Below the pieces are notes generated by a model. The model worked only from the letters and a program-made list of their open reading frames with translations. It was not told the DNA's origin and searched no databases. From Carettochelys insculpta (taxonomy: Eukaryota; Chordata; Testudines; Carettochelyidae): DNA of 64,000 nucleotides. Where the stretch lies: contig NC_134152.1 of assembly GCF_033958435.1 (NCBI RefSeq), positions 23,658,001 to 23,722,000 on the forward strand, read 5' to 3'. Of the stretch, positions 22,901-37,900 are shown piece after piece (within the stretch, counting starts at the first letter, position 1; each line of letters starts with the position of its first letter). Both the position numbers and the translations under genes were made by a program.

Positions 22901-25900
22901 AAGGAACAGAATGTGTGTGGGACGAGTGCACCTATGACTTACTTCCTGCTGCCCACTTGGGCTTAAGGGAGGGCACCTGAGAGAGCCAAGAGAACAGAAG
23001 GACTTACAAAGGGAGAGAGAGGAGCAGCAGCTGCTCTCCTCAATCTCCCTGAGCTGAAAGAAGTCCACAGGTAGCAACCTTTCCCTTGCTGTGCTCTTCA
23101 TTTGACCTTCAGCCCAGCTGGGCAGCAGCTAACTAGCCCCAAGTGTACCAGTCTCTGCACCTACTGGCAGTGGGATGAAGGTAGGAAACTGGAAAGGCTC
23201 TTTTATGGGGTTAACCTTTGGGGAAGATATTCAAGAACAAGCCATCCTCATGCATTTTTTCAGTGGCAATCTAAGATTCATTAACATCAGCTAAAAATGG
23301 TCAGACAGTGGACTGATCAAGACAATAAATGTACACCATGTAGCCAATGCAAGAAAATCCTCCACTCATTGTCTACAAATGAGCGTCTATTGGTGATGCT
23401 GGCATTGTGCAGAACATTGAGAGATCAGAGGATTATCTGCCACACCTATATCCTGTTTGTATGATCCATTTAGAATTCTAGTCTTACAAAACAACAAGCC
23501 ACCACATGAGTGGTACTTCTCTAGCAGTTCCACTTGTTCGCAGGAGGAGTAGAGGAAAGTGAACTGAATAAGTATAGGCAGCATAACAGGCTCCTACAAC
23601 TGCCTTAGCCAGGCAACTGGGAATTCCTCCTAGCAACACAGAGAAGGCATTAGCTGCTCTACGTGTCATGCTATCCCCATCTGCCACAGGCATGGCCAGA
23701 ACATTGCTGAATCCCAGCAACTCCAGCTGATGTAATGGTACTATGGTGTCAAATGTTCCCCTGATGTCTCAGCAATTAGCAAAATAGAAAGGTGGCTTAA
23801 AATGCCTCTACCCTGACCGCAGCTGGGCCCTACATTGAACACAACTTGACTGGATATGAGGATGGGGCCAAAAGCAATAATCTGTTAGCAAAGTCACAAG
23901 TCGGGAGCCTGAGGAAATCAGCCTGTCAAGTCATTATCACCTTTACCTTTTAAATAAAACCTTCTGGGGTCCTACTGCTGCAGCAGCCTTTGGGTAAGAA
24001 TATTTTCTAGTAAAAGGCACCAATAAACTGCTTATTTTGTATATCTAAGACCCTAAAAGATCAGGTAGCACAAACTTCAACAATTCTGTTTTTTCCACTC
24101 ATTAGGAAATCAAGGTTAAAATCTCCCTTCTCAGCTCCCTCTACATTCTACTGTCCCCCTTGCAAAAAAGCTGAGACAGAGATTCCTCCAGAGGTCACAG
24201 AATCTTCTTTTATTTACACTCTTAAAAATGATCTGAAGAAGTTCCAACTACTTTAGGTGCTGTCCACATTAGTTCCAGAACAACGATAGCTGCAGTCAGA
24301 GTGCCTGTTCTAATCCCAGTGTGGACAGATAGGGCCTTAGAATTAAACACCAGATACTTCAACCAAGGGCAATGGGGAAATGCACACCTCTTCAAATTTG
24401 GAAGACACTAGAAAGAGGAAAAATACATCCTAGTTCTCCTTCTCCTACTGTAAAAGATACATCAATATCCACTATGCTGCTGGTGTCACACAGCCCAACA
24501 GAACCCTCAGTGCAGACTAAAAATCGACTGCTGGGATCAGGTAACTTCTGTTTGCACATGTAAAAAGATAGCAACACTCCACAGGAACTGCCTGACCACA
24601 GAGCTGAATGACTGTCAGTTCTCATTATTTGGAGCAGGCAGCATATTCTATAGTTGTTGGACTTTTCCTTTCTATAATTTGCAGCTTTTTTTTATGCTGG
24701 CTAATAATTTGATACTTTGTTGTTAGGTAACAACCAGCAATTATAAAATTGTAAGAACTAACATGGGTCAAAAGATCTTGACAAAAGCAATATATATCTT
24801 CACCACACAATAACCCTCATATAATTGTTACTTTATAAAACTAGTGCAGTTCCCCCATGGCACCTAAATATGTGACCATGAGTACTCTATAAAGATCTAA
24901 AATACAGATGCAAAGGGAAAACATCTTAGAAGAGTTACAACATGCTAATTCAGAGAGAATGCTCTTAAAGTATGGTTTCATATTGTTACCCTTTATTGAA
25001 GCAGTCATTAAAATAGACTTTGAGCTACCTGATGAAGGTTTGCAATAGGAACATAAAGAGAGTACAAACCCTGATATCCTTTTGTTGATGTTGTATTGTT
25101 CACATATGTCTGATGCTAATACTGTGAGTTGAGGCCCAACAATGCTGTCCAGTTTACGGCAAAAATCCAGTGTAGGCTGCATTGAGGCTATGAAGCAGTT
25201 TTAAAAAGATGATGAGTTTTTTTCCTAACAGTACATGAGGTCTATACTATTTTCTGCCAAAAAGACAAACATATTCTTTTGTAGCTAATTTTAAACATTC
25301 ATAAGAATCTTGGGCCATATTCTGCTGTCAGTTACAGTTCTGAAATCTCATCAGCATCCAAGGGGCAACCACAGAGTAACTGAGGGCAAAGTTTTGTCCC
25401 TTCCGTCAATCAAACAAAACAGTTTAAATAGTCAATTAACAGGTTGGTGAAAATATCCACATAGAACAAATTAACACACAAGACTATAATGAATGAATAA
25501 TTTGCAATAGCACAATCAAGCTAGATATATGTTTGATAATGTTTTGGTAGGGAGATTGTACAAAAAAACCAAAGTTGTCATAAGAAAAGCATTTAATCTT
25601 CTTAGTTTATTTCAAATCATACAAGTCTATACCTACCGTCAATCATAAAACAGACTGCCGCACTCATGGCCTGAAATAAACCAAAACAAAAACATTTATA
25701 AAATAAGTTTTCTTCCATCAACTTAACCAATGCATTCACAGCAAGAGTCATTTTGTATGCCAGTTAATTTTTGAAAATTCCTTTAAGTCACGGTAAAGTT
25801 AGAGTGTTAACAGTAACACATTTGCTCCCATGAGCTGATATTAGATACCTTATTTTCCATATTACTTCAGCTCTGTATGAGGTATTTACATCAGCTATTC

Positions 25901-28900
25901 ATGAGGACTCTGAGAAACAGTTTGCTTTTCTGCAGGAACTAAAATACAACCTGGCTAGGACACTGCCTATACACAAAATTTGCACTTAAAATCTTACTAA
26001 AACCTATAACTAAAATCAGCTTTAAAATCCATTTAGTTAAACCAGTCCTAACCCACACATAAACCTTTTCACAACTGGCTCCCCTTGATTTAGCTTAGCG
26101 TTAGGGGTAGGGATTTTAAATGGTTAACCAGTAAGCATACCGGAAAGCATGAGGTTTACTGGTATACTTACCAGTTAACCAGTCCTTACTGGTGAATTCT
26201 GGCAGAGGCCAGCTGCGCTGGGCCAGAGCAGCCCTGGATGCACAGGAGCAGGCGGGCCAGATGACTGGACCCCACAGCCATGACAGGACCAGCAATGGGA
26301 CCCCATAGCTACAGCCAGGCTCAGAGACAGGCTGGGCGGTGGGCCCTGAGTTAGAACAATTAATTGGTTAACCATTTTAATGTTCATAGTAAAGGGCTCA
26401 AGAAAATACTGCCTTTTGACTTCATAGTTGGTAAGGCTACCTGGAGGACTTTTGCCAAGTTTGCATCTTTTGGATTAAACCAGAACCTCTAAAAGAAACG
26501 CCCAAAAAAATCAGAAAAAGGTTATTTGAACTTTTAAATTAAAATTTTCACATAGCTCCCTGGATCACTGTTCTGGTCCATGCGTTTTCTGCATAGATTC
26601 ATAAGTACACCACAGCAGTGTTTTCCTCTTGTTCTGTATTCATACTATATTGGCATAGAGAAAGTTTGGTACCTTATAAACAATTAAATGAAGTTCTTCA
26701 TAAGTGCCATCTGTATTTACAAATATTCTGGGGAATCTGCATTTTGCTTCTGGATCATTAAGATTTAAAGGTCCAGTTAGAAACCTAAATGTAAAAATTA
26801 AATAGGATAGATATAATTCATGTTTATAGTCAATAACAATTCATAAGCACATGAACAATTTTCACATTTAAATGCCCCATCACCACTGTATTTGACCATA
26901 TGTCCATGCCAAATTACCACTTTTAAATTAACTGAAAAACTTAAGTCCTGTCGTTCAAAGACTCTACTCACATGAGTAAACACTGTTAGAATGCACAGGA
27001 GGGTTCTTTTAGATCAAGATAAACAGTATTTTGTAATTTAGGACTGAGTTGTGAGTGATCAGTTGCATTTCAACCGACTTTCCTTGATCACAAATAACTA
27101 CTGTGCAGAGGTCAAGGAACCAACTGTATTTACCAACAAGCCCTTAAAAAACTACTGCAAAAATTAGCATGCTAGTATCAAAACAACAATGAGATAGGGA
27201 AATAAGAGCAAACAACATGCAAAGATCAGCTGAACCCAATAAACCCTCTGGTAGCTTTTAAAAGGAACACCTTATCAGGGATGACTGCAGAATGCCCACA
27301 CTGGTACATTTTGCTCTTCTGCTCCTCAGTGATATAGACACGAAAAACGTGGCACATTTTGCAAGACTGAAGTAAGCTAAAATACACCCTGGCTTGCGGG
27401 GTGGTGGGAAATGTGCCGATACTAAAGACATGCAATACCCGACACAAGGATTTGTGATTAAAGAAAGCCCAGTTCGTGCTCTGGAAGCAGGAGACTAGGA
27501 AGCCATGAAGGACCCCGCCTTTCATTCAGAATAAGGTCACACACTGGCCAAATGCAAAAAGTCTCTTATTGAGGCACTTAGCATACTAGCCACTGCAAGA
27601 GGCAAGTCACTAGACAGTTTGTCATTCTGTTCCTGTCTGACCAATCTTACTGCTTGGTGGAAAGGAACTGGAGGAACATTAACTTACTTTCTGTAGTGCA
27701 GTTAGCATGTTGCAAGAAGGAAATGGGTAGGCAGTAGCTCTAAAGCAGGTTTTTCACATCACAGGCCAAATTCTACACTGACTTATCCTCTGAGCAACCC
27801 CATCAAAACCTGTGGGATTATCTGGTTGTAGAAATTAGCTCCAGGAATACATTTACACTCCTACCTCAACAAACTGTTCTATGGTCCAAAAGCCTAGCTT
27901 TACTTCTGAAGGGAAGAAGCAATATAGAGTATGACAGATAAGAACTACCTTCCGTAGTGTTGTAGATTTCCTGGCATTTCTGCACGTATTGGGGAATCTC
28001 TTCCTGCTAACTGAAAACAAACAGGAAACAAACAGCTTGGAATATTTTTTTCCATATATCTTGGTTGTATAGGAGCAAAAGAAATTGTCCACAATCTACA
28101 GACTGCTTATTGTGTGTCACTTGCTAGGAAATATACCATTATTATGCATGAGAGGGGCAGTATATTTAGAATATTACACATTTTGGTTTTATTAATTTGA
28201 AAAAGTTCCCCAAGTTGTTTTAATTTTGATGTATTGCTCTTTTAGTGTAATTTTATGGCTCTTTGCATCATGGTAGTTGAGCAGACACTGATGAATTTAT
28301 CTTCACTCCACCATAATCAGGCTGATAAATAATTTCACTGTGCATGTAGGAAACTGAGGCACAGGAAGATGACATGAGTAGCTCATAGTTAAATCAAGGG
28401 TCCGTGGAAGATCCAGAAACTAAACTCACACTTCCTAGCTCCTAGTCTAGTGCCATAACTACAGGACCATCTTTGCTTCCTCATTAAAGTCTTTACATTT
28501 CTGCATATTAACAGTGTCATAGGCTGCATCTCACATTGGTAAAGCTGTATGCAAGGTGGTTGAACTACCTTTTTTCTAGGTAAAACACCGTTCACTAGTC
28601 AACTGTCCTAACTAAACCCCTTAAGAAGACCTCTCAAATGTTCTCAAAACTGCAGTTTTATGCAGACATAGTTCAGTATCCACATAAGGTTTCTCCAGTT
28701 CTAATTTTTAATTACTGAACGTTCTACATTTCTTTTCTTTTTGTTTATAGTCAAGTCTCTGTACTTGCAACATTTTTGTTGAGTGCAGGGAAGTGGTTCC
28801 CTTTTGGGGTAACTGTTGTAACCTGCTTCACAATTTGAATTTTTACTGCTTTCTAGAATTCAGGTTGTTTTCTGCTGTGAAGGGAATACTGTCCCCTTTT

Positions 28901-31900
28901 CAGTTGTGAACACCAACAATGACATCCAAGAGTCAGTTAAGCAGCCTTTTTGAAACTTCCCCACGAGATAGACTCGGCTACCCCAGCTCCTGCTTTCTAA
29001 GTGATGCCAGTAGTTTAGACCGACAATGGACCAAAATAAAGCAGAATCTGTAGTTTTCTGAAAAGCTCACATGTATCATTTCGAGAACTTCACAAGAGCT
29101 CATTTAATTCACTTATGGGAGGAAAGATGGTCTTGTGATGAAGGCACAAGAACTGGAGTCTGGAGACTTGTAAAGTAACAATGCAAATTATTACTGTATA
29201 CACGCTCTTCTCTATACCCTGTTAATATAGCCAAATAAATTACATATTGCTTATTTGTATATTTTTTTCTCTGTCCATCCAGGCAAGGTTCTAACATGTT
29301 CCCCTCCACCACACTGTGCTGGCCCCAGCACAGGGTCCAGCCCAACCTCCCAGCAGATCCCATTCCCACCCCCCGCCTCCCCGCCCCCCCCACCATCCCC
29401 AGCCACCACAGGGCTGCCACCTGGTTCCCATCTCCCCGCCACTTAGGATTTCAGCTCACATTTATTACAAGAAACGCATAAGTCAAAATCATGTAAGTCG
29501 GGGGTCTACTGTAGTGCCTTTTATATTCCATTTAAACTAAAGCACTGTACTAGAAAAAAAAATTACAGATTTGGAGTGCATCAACTGAATCGCCAACAGC
29601 TCAAAGTCTTGGAATGAACTTCACTGAAAAGGGAATGTGAGCAAGAATCAGAGTCTGTTCCCACTACTTTGCATGTCCACAGCAAATCCCATTTGAAAAA
29701 GTTAACACACTCCATAAATATGTATGAATTAAGCCTTCCAACAAATGTACATAAATAAAGAAGCCGATATCTATTGTACTAGAACATCAAGGCAGAAAAG
29801 TGGTATGAACTACTCAATGTCACACAAGGTGAACTCAAGTTATTGGCACCTAAGCTCTGTACTTGAACTTTTCTTAGAGGCTTTGTGAGATCTTTAGTAT
29901 TCCATCTGGCCAGTCATCAAAAGTGGCAAAAACAGACCTTTCATTAAGGCTTCATATAAAAGACAGCTTCTTCCTGAACACCATACTGTAATATATTAGT
30001 TCGCTATGTGGTTAGCATTTGGCATGATTGCAAGACTTGCCATAGGATTAGAATCCAAGATGGTCTGACTTAAAAACTAGTGTTACTAATTGAACTGTAC
30101 TCACAATACTATGATAGTAATATTTATTCAGATTTCAATAGACATACCTAAGGAATACCTGCCCTGGACTTTAAGTACAGTTACCAGCTACTAAATAAGT
30201 ATCACAAAACAATTAGAGAACCTGAGTAACAGCAGCTCTCACCCTGGCTACCTGCCACCACCAGGCAGCAAGCCATTACAAAACAATTAATATTACAGTC
30301 CTTTGAAGTCCCCCCCAAAAAACCAACAAGCAAACAAACAAAAAAAACCAACCAAACAAAAAAGCACTCCCAAAAATACTTGCTCAAAAAGAAGGATTTG
30401 GGAGCTTTTTGCAAGTCACATGTATGAAGATTTAATTCCTAAATTGGAGAAAGCACTTTCAGAAACTTCCTGCCTTCTAAATCAAGGGAGCTCCAGCTCA
30501 TGCACTCAACTGACCTATTTATATTCCCATAGTATATACAGTATAAAAAAAAATGCAAAGTTTATGTGCTGTTAAAAACATATCCATACCTCTGGCTCTA
30601 TGTGCCGGGGAAAGAGGGATGTTGTGAGATATTTGTACAAAATTCTCATGTCATCTTGTTCCAATCCACTCCTGGAATATCAGAGAAACAAAAAGTTAAA
30701 ATGTAGATTCCAAAGCATGAAAAGCAATTTTTCTGCGGGTCTTACTCGTGGCCAACATCTTTATAACCTACAGTTTGAGAGATCACAATTTAGAGCATTC
30801 TGGGAGAACTAAACTCAGTTCTCTTACATGACACCACACTAAATTCTTTCATACAAACAGTCCTGATGTATGTCTAATTTTTAATACAATATTTATTCTC
30901 CTACTATACTAACATATGCAGGTTAACAAATAGATAAAATCATCAGTTATAAAAAGTCTTGTCCTAATTTATGAATCCATATTTGATTTCACAATCAAAT
31001 TATGTTCACTAAATACTGGAATCGAGATAAATAGATAGAGACTAGCATTTTAAAAATATTTTATAAATTATTTCTCACCTAAACACTGTACATATTCTCT
31101 CTCCTCACTTTTGAACAGTCTTTGAATACGAAAATATGACCCCACACTGTTTAGCAAATGTGTGTCTTTATGTTAAATATGGGTTGAACCTCTCTAATCA
31201 GGCACCCTTGGAACCTCACTGGTGCTGGATGAGAGAATTTACTAGACCATAGGAAGTCAGTATTGTCTAGCAGCATTGCCAACACTTCTACTGCTTACTG
31301 GGCTCTGATAGACATTTAGGGGTAAACAACAGCACAGAACACTGAGAGCCAGGACTGGTGGCTGTAAACAAACTTTCTGGGATGATAGGAAACTTGGCCA
31401 CACCCATGACAAATGGTCATCCAGCTAACTAAACTCATGCCAGATTACAGATGTTACTGGATGAGAGGGTTCTCTGTTCAACTTGTAGTCATTTTAGAAA
31501 TTGTGACCTATGCTCTTATTTGCAAGAAATTCTTTGTTTATTTTTCTCTATGAAACTGTTCACTCTCTAGAGCGTTCACAAATGCCCAAGAAGGATCAGA
31601 GCTGCATTTGCAGTGAAATTCTAGCAGCCCTTATAGGTCTTTCTCATCTTTATTTTCTACAACAGTAGCTCTTATGAAAAGAGATGGCTGCAGATAATAT
31701 GAGGTAACATGTTACAAAGATGTGGCTAAAAATTCCAGAAAGGATTAGTCCCATTGACTTTAAAGGGACCACTCCCATGCTTAAAAGTCTGCAAGTGCTA
31801 AAGTATCTTGCTGAAACAAAGCATAAGAGCTCAGTAAACTAACATATGTTTAAAAAAAAAAAAGTTGAGAGATGCTCAACACAGCACCTTATTGGTTTTA

Positions 31901-34900
31901 AGCTTCTTACTCATCCTGCCAAAGAGTCTTCCTCTTTTCACTGATCCCACATGTGGAGAATCTAGTTTCACTTATCATCATCTCCTCCCACAACATGAAA
32001 GGTCTTCCTTGCAAGTGGAGACTCTTTTTGTTCTGGGTCTGTATAGCATCTAACCCAATGGATTCCTGAGCTAGGACAAATACCCAAAGGCACCCTATGA
32101 AAATACCTCTACTAATAAATACAGTAATGCTATTTATTTATTTTACAATGCAGGTTATTTTCTCCCTTTCCTACCCATTATTCTGATACCTACCAGATGA
32201 GCTGATCATTGTAGAGAAAAGCAGTATATTTGACTATGTTCAAGCTTTCCTCCATCCTGTTAATAAACGACTGGATTTTCAAGTAAGTCATTTTATCCAA
32301 TGGAAAGAAGCTGATTCCACAAAAGACATCCAGCAAGTCGCATGACTGTAAATGCAGTGTTTGCAAGTACTGATGGAACAAATATAAAGGAAAGGAAAGG
32401 AAGTTAATGGTTTTCTCATTATTTAAAAGTTACAATAAAGCCTCTTAAATTATCATTTTAACATACCCTTTTCTGCATTAACTTATAGGTGCTTTTGTTA
32501 TGTCCCAAAACCTTAAGTGACAGCCTATATCAGGCTGCATGGTGAGACAATTATTTGAGTTATTAGTTCACAAATCCATTTTGGGAGCACAGAGCTAAAT
32601 TTTATTTGAACATCTTCAACATGATCAATGACTACTAGGAATCTTTAGCTTGGAGCAAAAAGATGTGCATAATATCTTGCACACAAATAAAAAAACAGGT
32701 TTCCTGCTTCAAAGAGCTTATAATCTAAGGCTCCAATCTTGTAAATTGTTCTGTGTTGATCACACCATACCAGTGTGTGTCCCCCAATTACTTCAATGGA
32801 GTACTACGCAGGTGCAGAAGACCACTTGCTTGGAATAACTTACACAAACTGAAATTTAAGTGCCTGACCTTGAACAGCATCATGCTACATTTTCCAATTT
32901 GTTGCTTTAAAATAATGCCAATGTGACCGAAAATCTAATGTGTTGCACACTTCAACTCTTTTACTGTATGTAACACAAAAACAACCTGCTGCAGGAAGAC
33001 ATACGGAAGGCTCAGAACAAATATATTTACTATGTTTTTTCAAATGTGGAAAAATATTGGAAGAGCTTGGTGTTAACTGAGTCACCACTTCTTTCTTTCA
33101 GATGTGTTATGTGTGGGTCATAAAATGAACTGGGTTATAATATTAAGCAGTGCAGAAATAGCGGTAGGCCAAGACTTGACAAGAGATGGTTGATTACTTT
33201 TTAAACAGTATATGTGCTTTATTTCAGCATTTCTATTATGTGTATTATCAAAAAGGACAAAATAGGTTGTGATGTTACTAGTTGAAGATTATACGAAGAA
33301 GACAAATTAAAACTGTTTAGTATCAGAGTGGTATCCATATTAGTCTGTATCTGCAAAAACAACAAGAAGTCCAGTGGCAACTTGTAGACCGATAGATTTT
33401 TGGAGCATAAGCTTTCGTGGGCAAAGATCCACTTCCTCAGATGTTCAGGGTGCAGGACTTCTCATTAAGATTGTTTAGGATACTTCAGAGAAGCTAGAGA
33501 CCAGAGATACAAACACAACACAGAACCAGAGAGCATCCAACAGTACAACCAACTATGCTATCAATAAACCATCAATATATGCTTCATTAGCAGGAATGGT
33601 TTTAATGACAGTTGTGTCAGCGATGAACTATCCCACACTGTGCTTAAGCCATAGAGAGGTAGACATGTTAGTCTGTATCTTCACAGAAAAAAAAAAAAAG
33701 TCTTGTAGCACTTTAAAGACTAACAAAATGATTTATTAGGCAATGAGCTTTCGTGGGATGAAGGCAGGGGAACAGGAGGAAGAAAATTACTTACCGCAAG
33801 TGTTTATTAAGTTAAGTGAGTTGCCTGAGGTCAGAGGAAGTAACAGTATGTGTTGCAGTGTTCCCTGTAACAAACCCCATTGCCAATTCTGTCTACATAT
33901 TTACTCTGGAGACACCATTACTGGACCTGATCACGTCAGTTACGTGATCTGGGGGCTCATATTCCTGTACCTCCACCAATGTTATATATGCCATCATTTG
34001 CCAGCAATGCCCCTAAACTGGACAATCTCTTTGCCAAAGAATGCATGGATACAAATCAGACATTAGGAATCTGAATACACATAAACCTGTCAGTGAGCAT
34101 TTCAATGGAGCAGGCCATAGCATCCAAGACCTTAAAACCTGCATCCTAAAACAAAGAGATTACACAGAGAGGGATCTGAATTGGAATTTATTCCCAAATT
34201 TGACACTTTACACCTTGGCCTCAATAAAGAGAGCAATTACCTCATGCATTACAAGGATTGTTTCCCTATCTTTGATATTCGTAGAGACAGTTTACTTTTA
34301 CAGAATTTCCAGATCTGAAGAAGTGGGTCTGTCCCACGAAAGCTCATCACCTAATAAATCATTTTGTTAGTTTTTAAAGTGCTGCAAGACTGCTGGTTTG
34401 TTTTGTGCTTAAGCGTGTTTTTTTCTGAGCATGTTTTATTCATCTGAATTTCTGTGGCATAAAAGCAAATATGTAATTGCATACAAAATGACATACTTGC
34501 AGGAGTCATTGGGATATGGCACTTTACATTTACCACACGAGAAAATATATTGACTGTTCTAGTAGGTATGAAAAATTGGGTACACAACTGAAAATCAAAA
34601 AGTGGTGCTCCATTTCTCACAAGAAACAAAATATTCTATTATCCTACAAGTTATTTCACTACCCTTATATTTTTACCAGTTATTGATATTCAGAGGTGAA
34701 TATATGGGGAAACTCTGCAGCATATACATGATGTTCCACATCACATCTAATGCTGCACTACAATAAAACAAGAGAACTAAGAAACCTGTGGCAGAGTAAA
34801 ACTGAATACTGATTTCCTTAATCCTGGTCCAGTGCTCTAACCTAAAGGGAACATTCTGTCTTTATTTTCCTACACTTTTTAAAGGAATCTGAAAACACAA

Positions 34901-37900
34901 ATGCCATCAGTGAAATTCCATCATTGCATGGGTTATCAGCAAGGTTAGAGCTAGAAGACTAAATGGTTACAGAAGTATGGTGTCTTTCTCGTTTTGGGGA
35001 TTTGACACACATGCTCTCATGGTCTGAAAAAATTAAATGGATGTGATTGGCCACAGGCCTTGTAATTATGTGTAACAGTAGAAAGTCTTGCAAACAACGG
35101 ATAAAGGAAGTAAGAATGCTCAATCATACTTGATTATTAGAATAATTAATGTTATAACAGTTTTCTAAAAGTGGATATTGACAATTTTATCTGTAACAGA
35201 CAATCATCCTATTCTACTCCATCAAACTATCACTTTATTTATTCAAATCCATTCTAAAAACTTTTCCATTAAATATCCAAAATAATATTTTTCAAAAATT
35301 CCTAGTAATTCACTTTAGTATTCCCATTGCTCCCTGCCTACAGCCTGTGTGTATAACATACCCCGCTATTGTGTATTTGATTTGTAAACGTTTATGTTTA
35401 TAGTTTAGTTCTCTGGTTTTATTGTAATGCAGCATTAGATGTGATGTAGAACATCATGTGTTTAACACTGTAAGCTCTTCCATGCAGGCCTTTTGTTTCC
35501 TCTTCAGTCTCAAAGACATTGTCCGTACTCTAATAACAACAGTAAGAACTTACGCGATGGAAGAATTTCTCTAGTCTCTCTTTTAGGATCCTTATACCTC
35601 CATCTTCTATGGCTTTAAGGAATGTACCATTAAAAAGCTAAAAGATTAAAAGTAAAGCAAAATTAGTTGGGAAGTTGTGTAAATACAGTTGTTACTCATA
35701 GCTTGATTAAAATCAGAAAAATGCAAATTAAATTGCTACCCAAGCAATTCCTTTTTCCCAATTCCATATATCCCTCACTGACCTAATGATGCATAGCCTC
35801 AGCAGATTTGAGATAACCTACTGGAATAACCAGTCAATCAAGATCTATTACTACATAAAGAGATTAATTTAGTCTTCACAGAAATTGGGAATGGTTTTAC
35901 TAGTCCCTATTGCCCTCCACTCAAGAACAATACTGAGGACCACAAAAGCATTCTGTTATGTTCTCCCCACTGCCATTACTTCAGAAAGAGGAGGACAATA
36001 TGGATCAGACTGGCATCCCATAAGTAATTTATTATTGCTCAGATAAGGAACGTATAGAGGGTGGTCGATCTGTCACTCTGAAAAGATAATCTTGATATAA
36101 ATATATTACCCTTACCTTGTACATGCTATAGCACTGCTGTAGAACTGAACTGTAAACCTTGTCCTGTAAAACAGACAATAATAGGTCACTGCTGCAAGAA
36201 CAGACAACTCCAAATATTATGACTGACATATAAATGTCATGCACATTCTTTTAACTACCATTTGTTCTTGTTTTTCTGAATTCTGGGCTTACATCTCTTG
36301 TATAAATCAAAATAAAAAACTCCTAGCAGTTACTGGCGACTGCTGAAAATATAACCTGCGAAGTATTTTCTCAGGATACACATGAATTAAAAATACAAGA
36401 ATGGCCATACTAGGTCAGACCAAAGGTCCATCTAGCTTAGTATCTTGTCATTCAAAAGCAGCCAGTGGCAGGTGCCTCAGAGGGAATGAACAGAACACAC
36501 AATAATCAAGAGATTCATTTCCTGTCCCTCATTCCCAGCGTCTAGCAAACAGGCTAGAGACACCATCCCTGCCTATCCTGAATATCAGCCAGGGATGGAG
36601 CTATCCTCCAGGAATTTATCTAGTTCTTTATTGAACCCTGTTACAGTCTTGGCCTTCACAGTGCCCTCTGGCAAAGAGTTCTACAGGTTGACTGTGTGTT
36701 GGTTTAGCAACCTTTGCACTAGGTAGGCAAATCACCATGCAGTTCTCCTGGCCATCATAGATCTGGCTATCTACGTTTTCTAATTATTTTCTATTAATCT
36801 TTCCTGGTTAAATATAAACCTAACAGTATTACTATTATTAAATCATAACATACTAAAAACAAGATGACTAAAGTAACAGCTTGTAACTGTGATAAATGCT
36901 GGGCACTAGCTGATCATAAGTGAAGAGTAGTTAGTTCTAAATGAGCTTACTCCAAACTCTACATATTAGTTCACGGCAGGTAAAGACTACAAACCGGTGA
37001 GAACTCCATATAGTCTCATCACTTAGCTAACATGATGACCCAGAGTGGGTTTTCTATTTGTTTTCTGGCAAGAACAGTAAGTCTGCTTTGTTTTGTTGGA
37101 ATGATTTCTTTAAGAACACAATCATATTTTCTTATTTTTGCTATGTCCATCTGTCTGTCTGGGCAAGGTTGTACCATGTTCCCCCCACACAGCACCATGC
37201 CAGCCCTGCACAGGCCCAGCATAGCCCCCCAACGAAATCCCTGCTCTGCACCGTGTCAGCCCGGCACCTTCCCCAGCCAGCACGGAGCCCAGCCCAGCCC
37301 CCAGTGGAGCTCCTCCGCCTGCCAGCGCGGGGCCCGGCCCATGCTTTGGATGTGTAGTACAACACATTTCTGTCTCATACTTTCTTCCAGCCCACGTTCC
37401 ACTTGCAAGAAGAGCTGAACAGGGCGGGCCTCTAGTGAGAAATACATATTAAAATTATCCCATCTGGTCAATTACTCTTCCTGCTTACAATTACAGTGAA
37501 TTGATGATACTGCAATTTTGACGCAAAGCCTCGTTGTGGACATTATGGCTGCATCTACATTAGCAAGTTCGTTCAAAAGATTTTTCAAAAGAAATGGGCT
37601 CTTTTGAAAGATCCCGCAGAATATCTGCACACAAAAAGCATTTTTTTGAAAGTAAATCGAAAGAATGCAGCACTTCTTTCAAAATTGCTCTTCCTTTCCC
37701 GTTTCAGGAAGAGTGCCCCCTTTTGAAGGGAAACATGTATAGACACACCGCAGGCCCTTTTTTTCAAAAGAGAAGTCCTCGTGGGACCTGATTTTTGGTC
37801 CCTGCCCCGTTCTTCCAAAAAAGCAGGGGCTACGTGGACGTTCTCTTTTTGATCTGCTTTTTTATGTGTGGATGCCGTCTTTCAAAAGAAGTTCTTTCAA

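Larger units (their letters stand above)
33650..34403 (+). mobile_element. Penelope-like element with inverted 5' unit and GIY-YIG relic
   Basis: Flanked by the perfect 11-bp direct repeat TGTGCTTAAGC (33639-33649 and 34404-34414). From left to right: an inverted pseudo-LTR unit (33650 to about 33770), a decayed coding part (33770-34312), and a sense pseudo-LTR unit with a hammerhead-like core (34312-34403). This is a 5'-truncated insertion of a kind described for Penelope-like elements, in which a terminal unit is present in inverted orientation. Confidence 0.75.

Noticed and set aside
33321..33464. tRNA-derived SINE
   Set aside because: No A box/B box or tRNA-like fold was found; the unit matches the end of the GIY-YIG-bearing element at 34312 instead.
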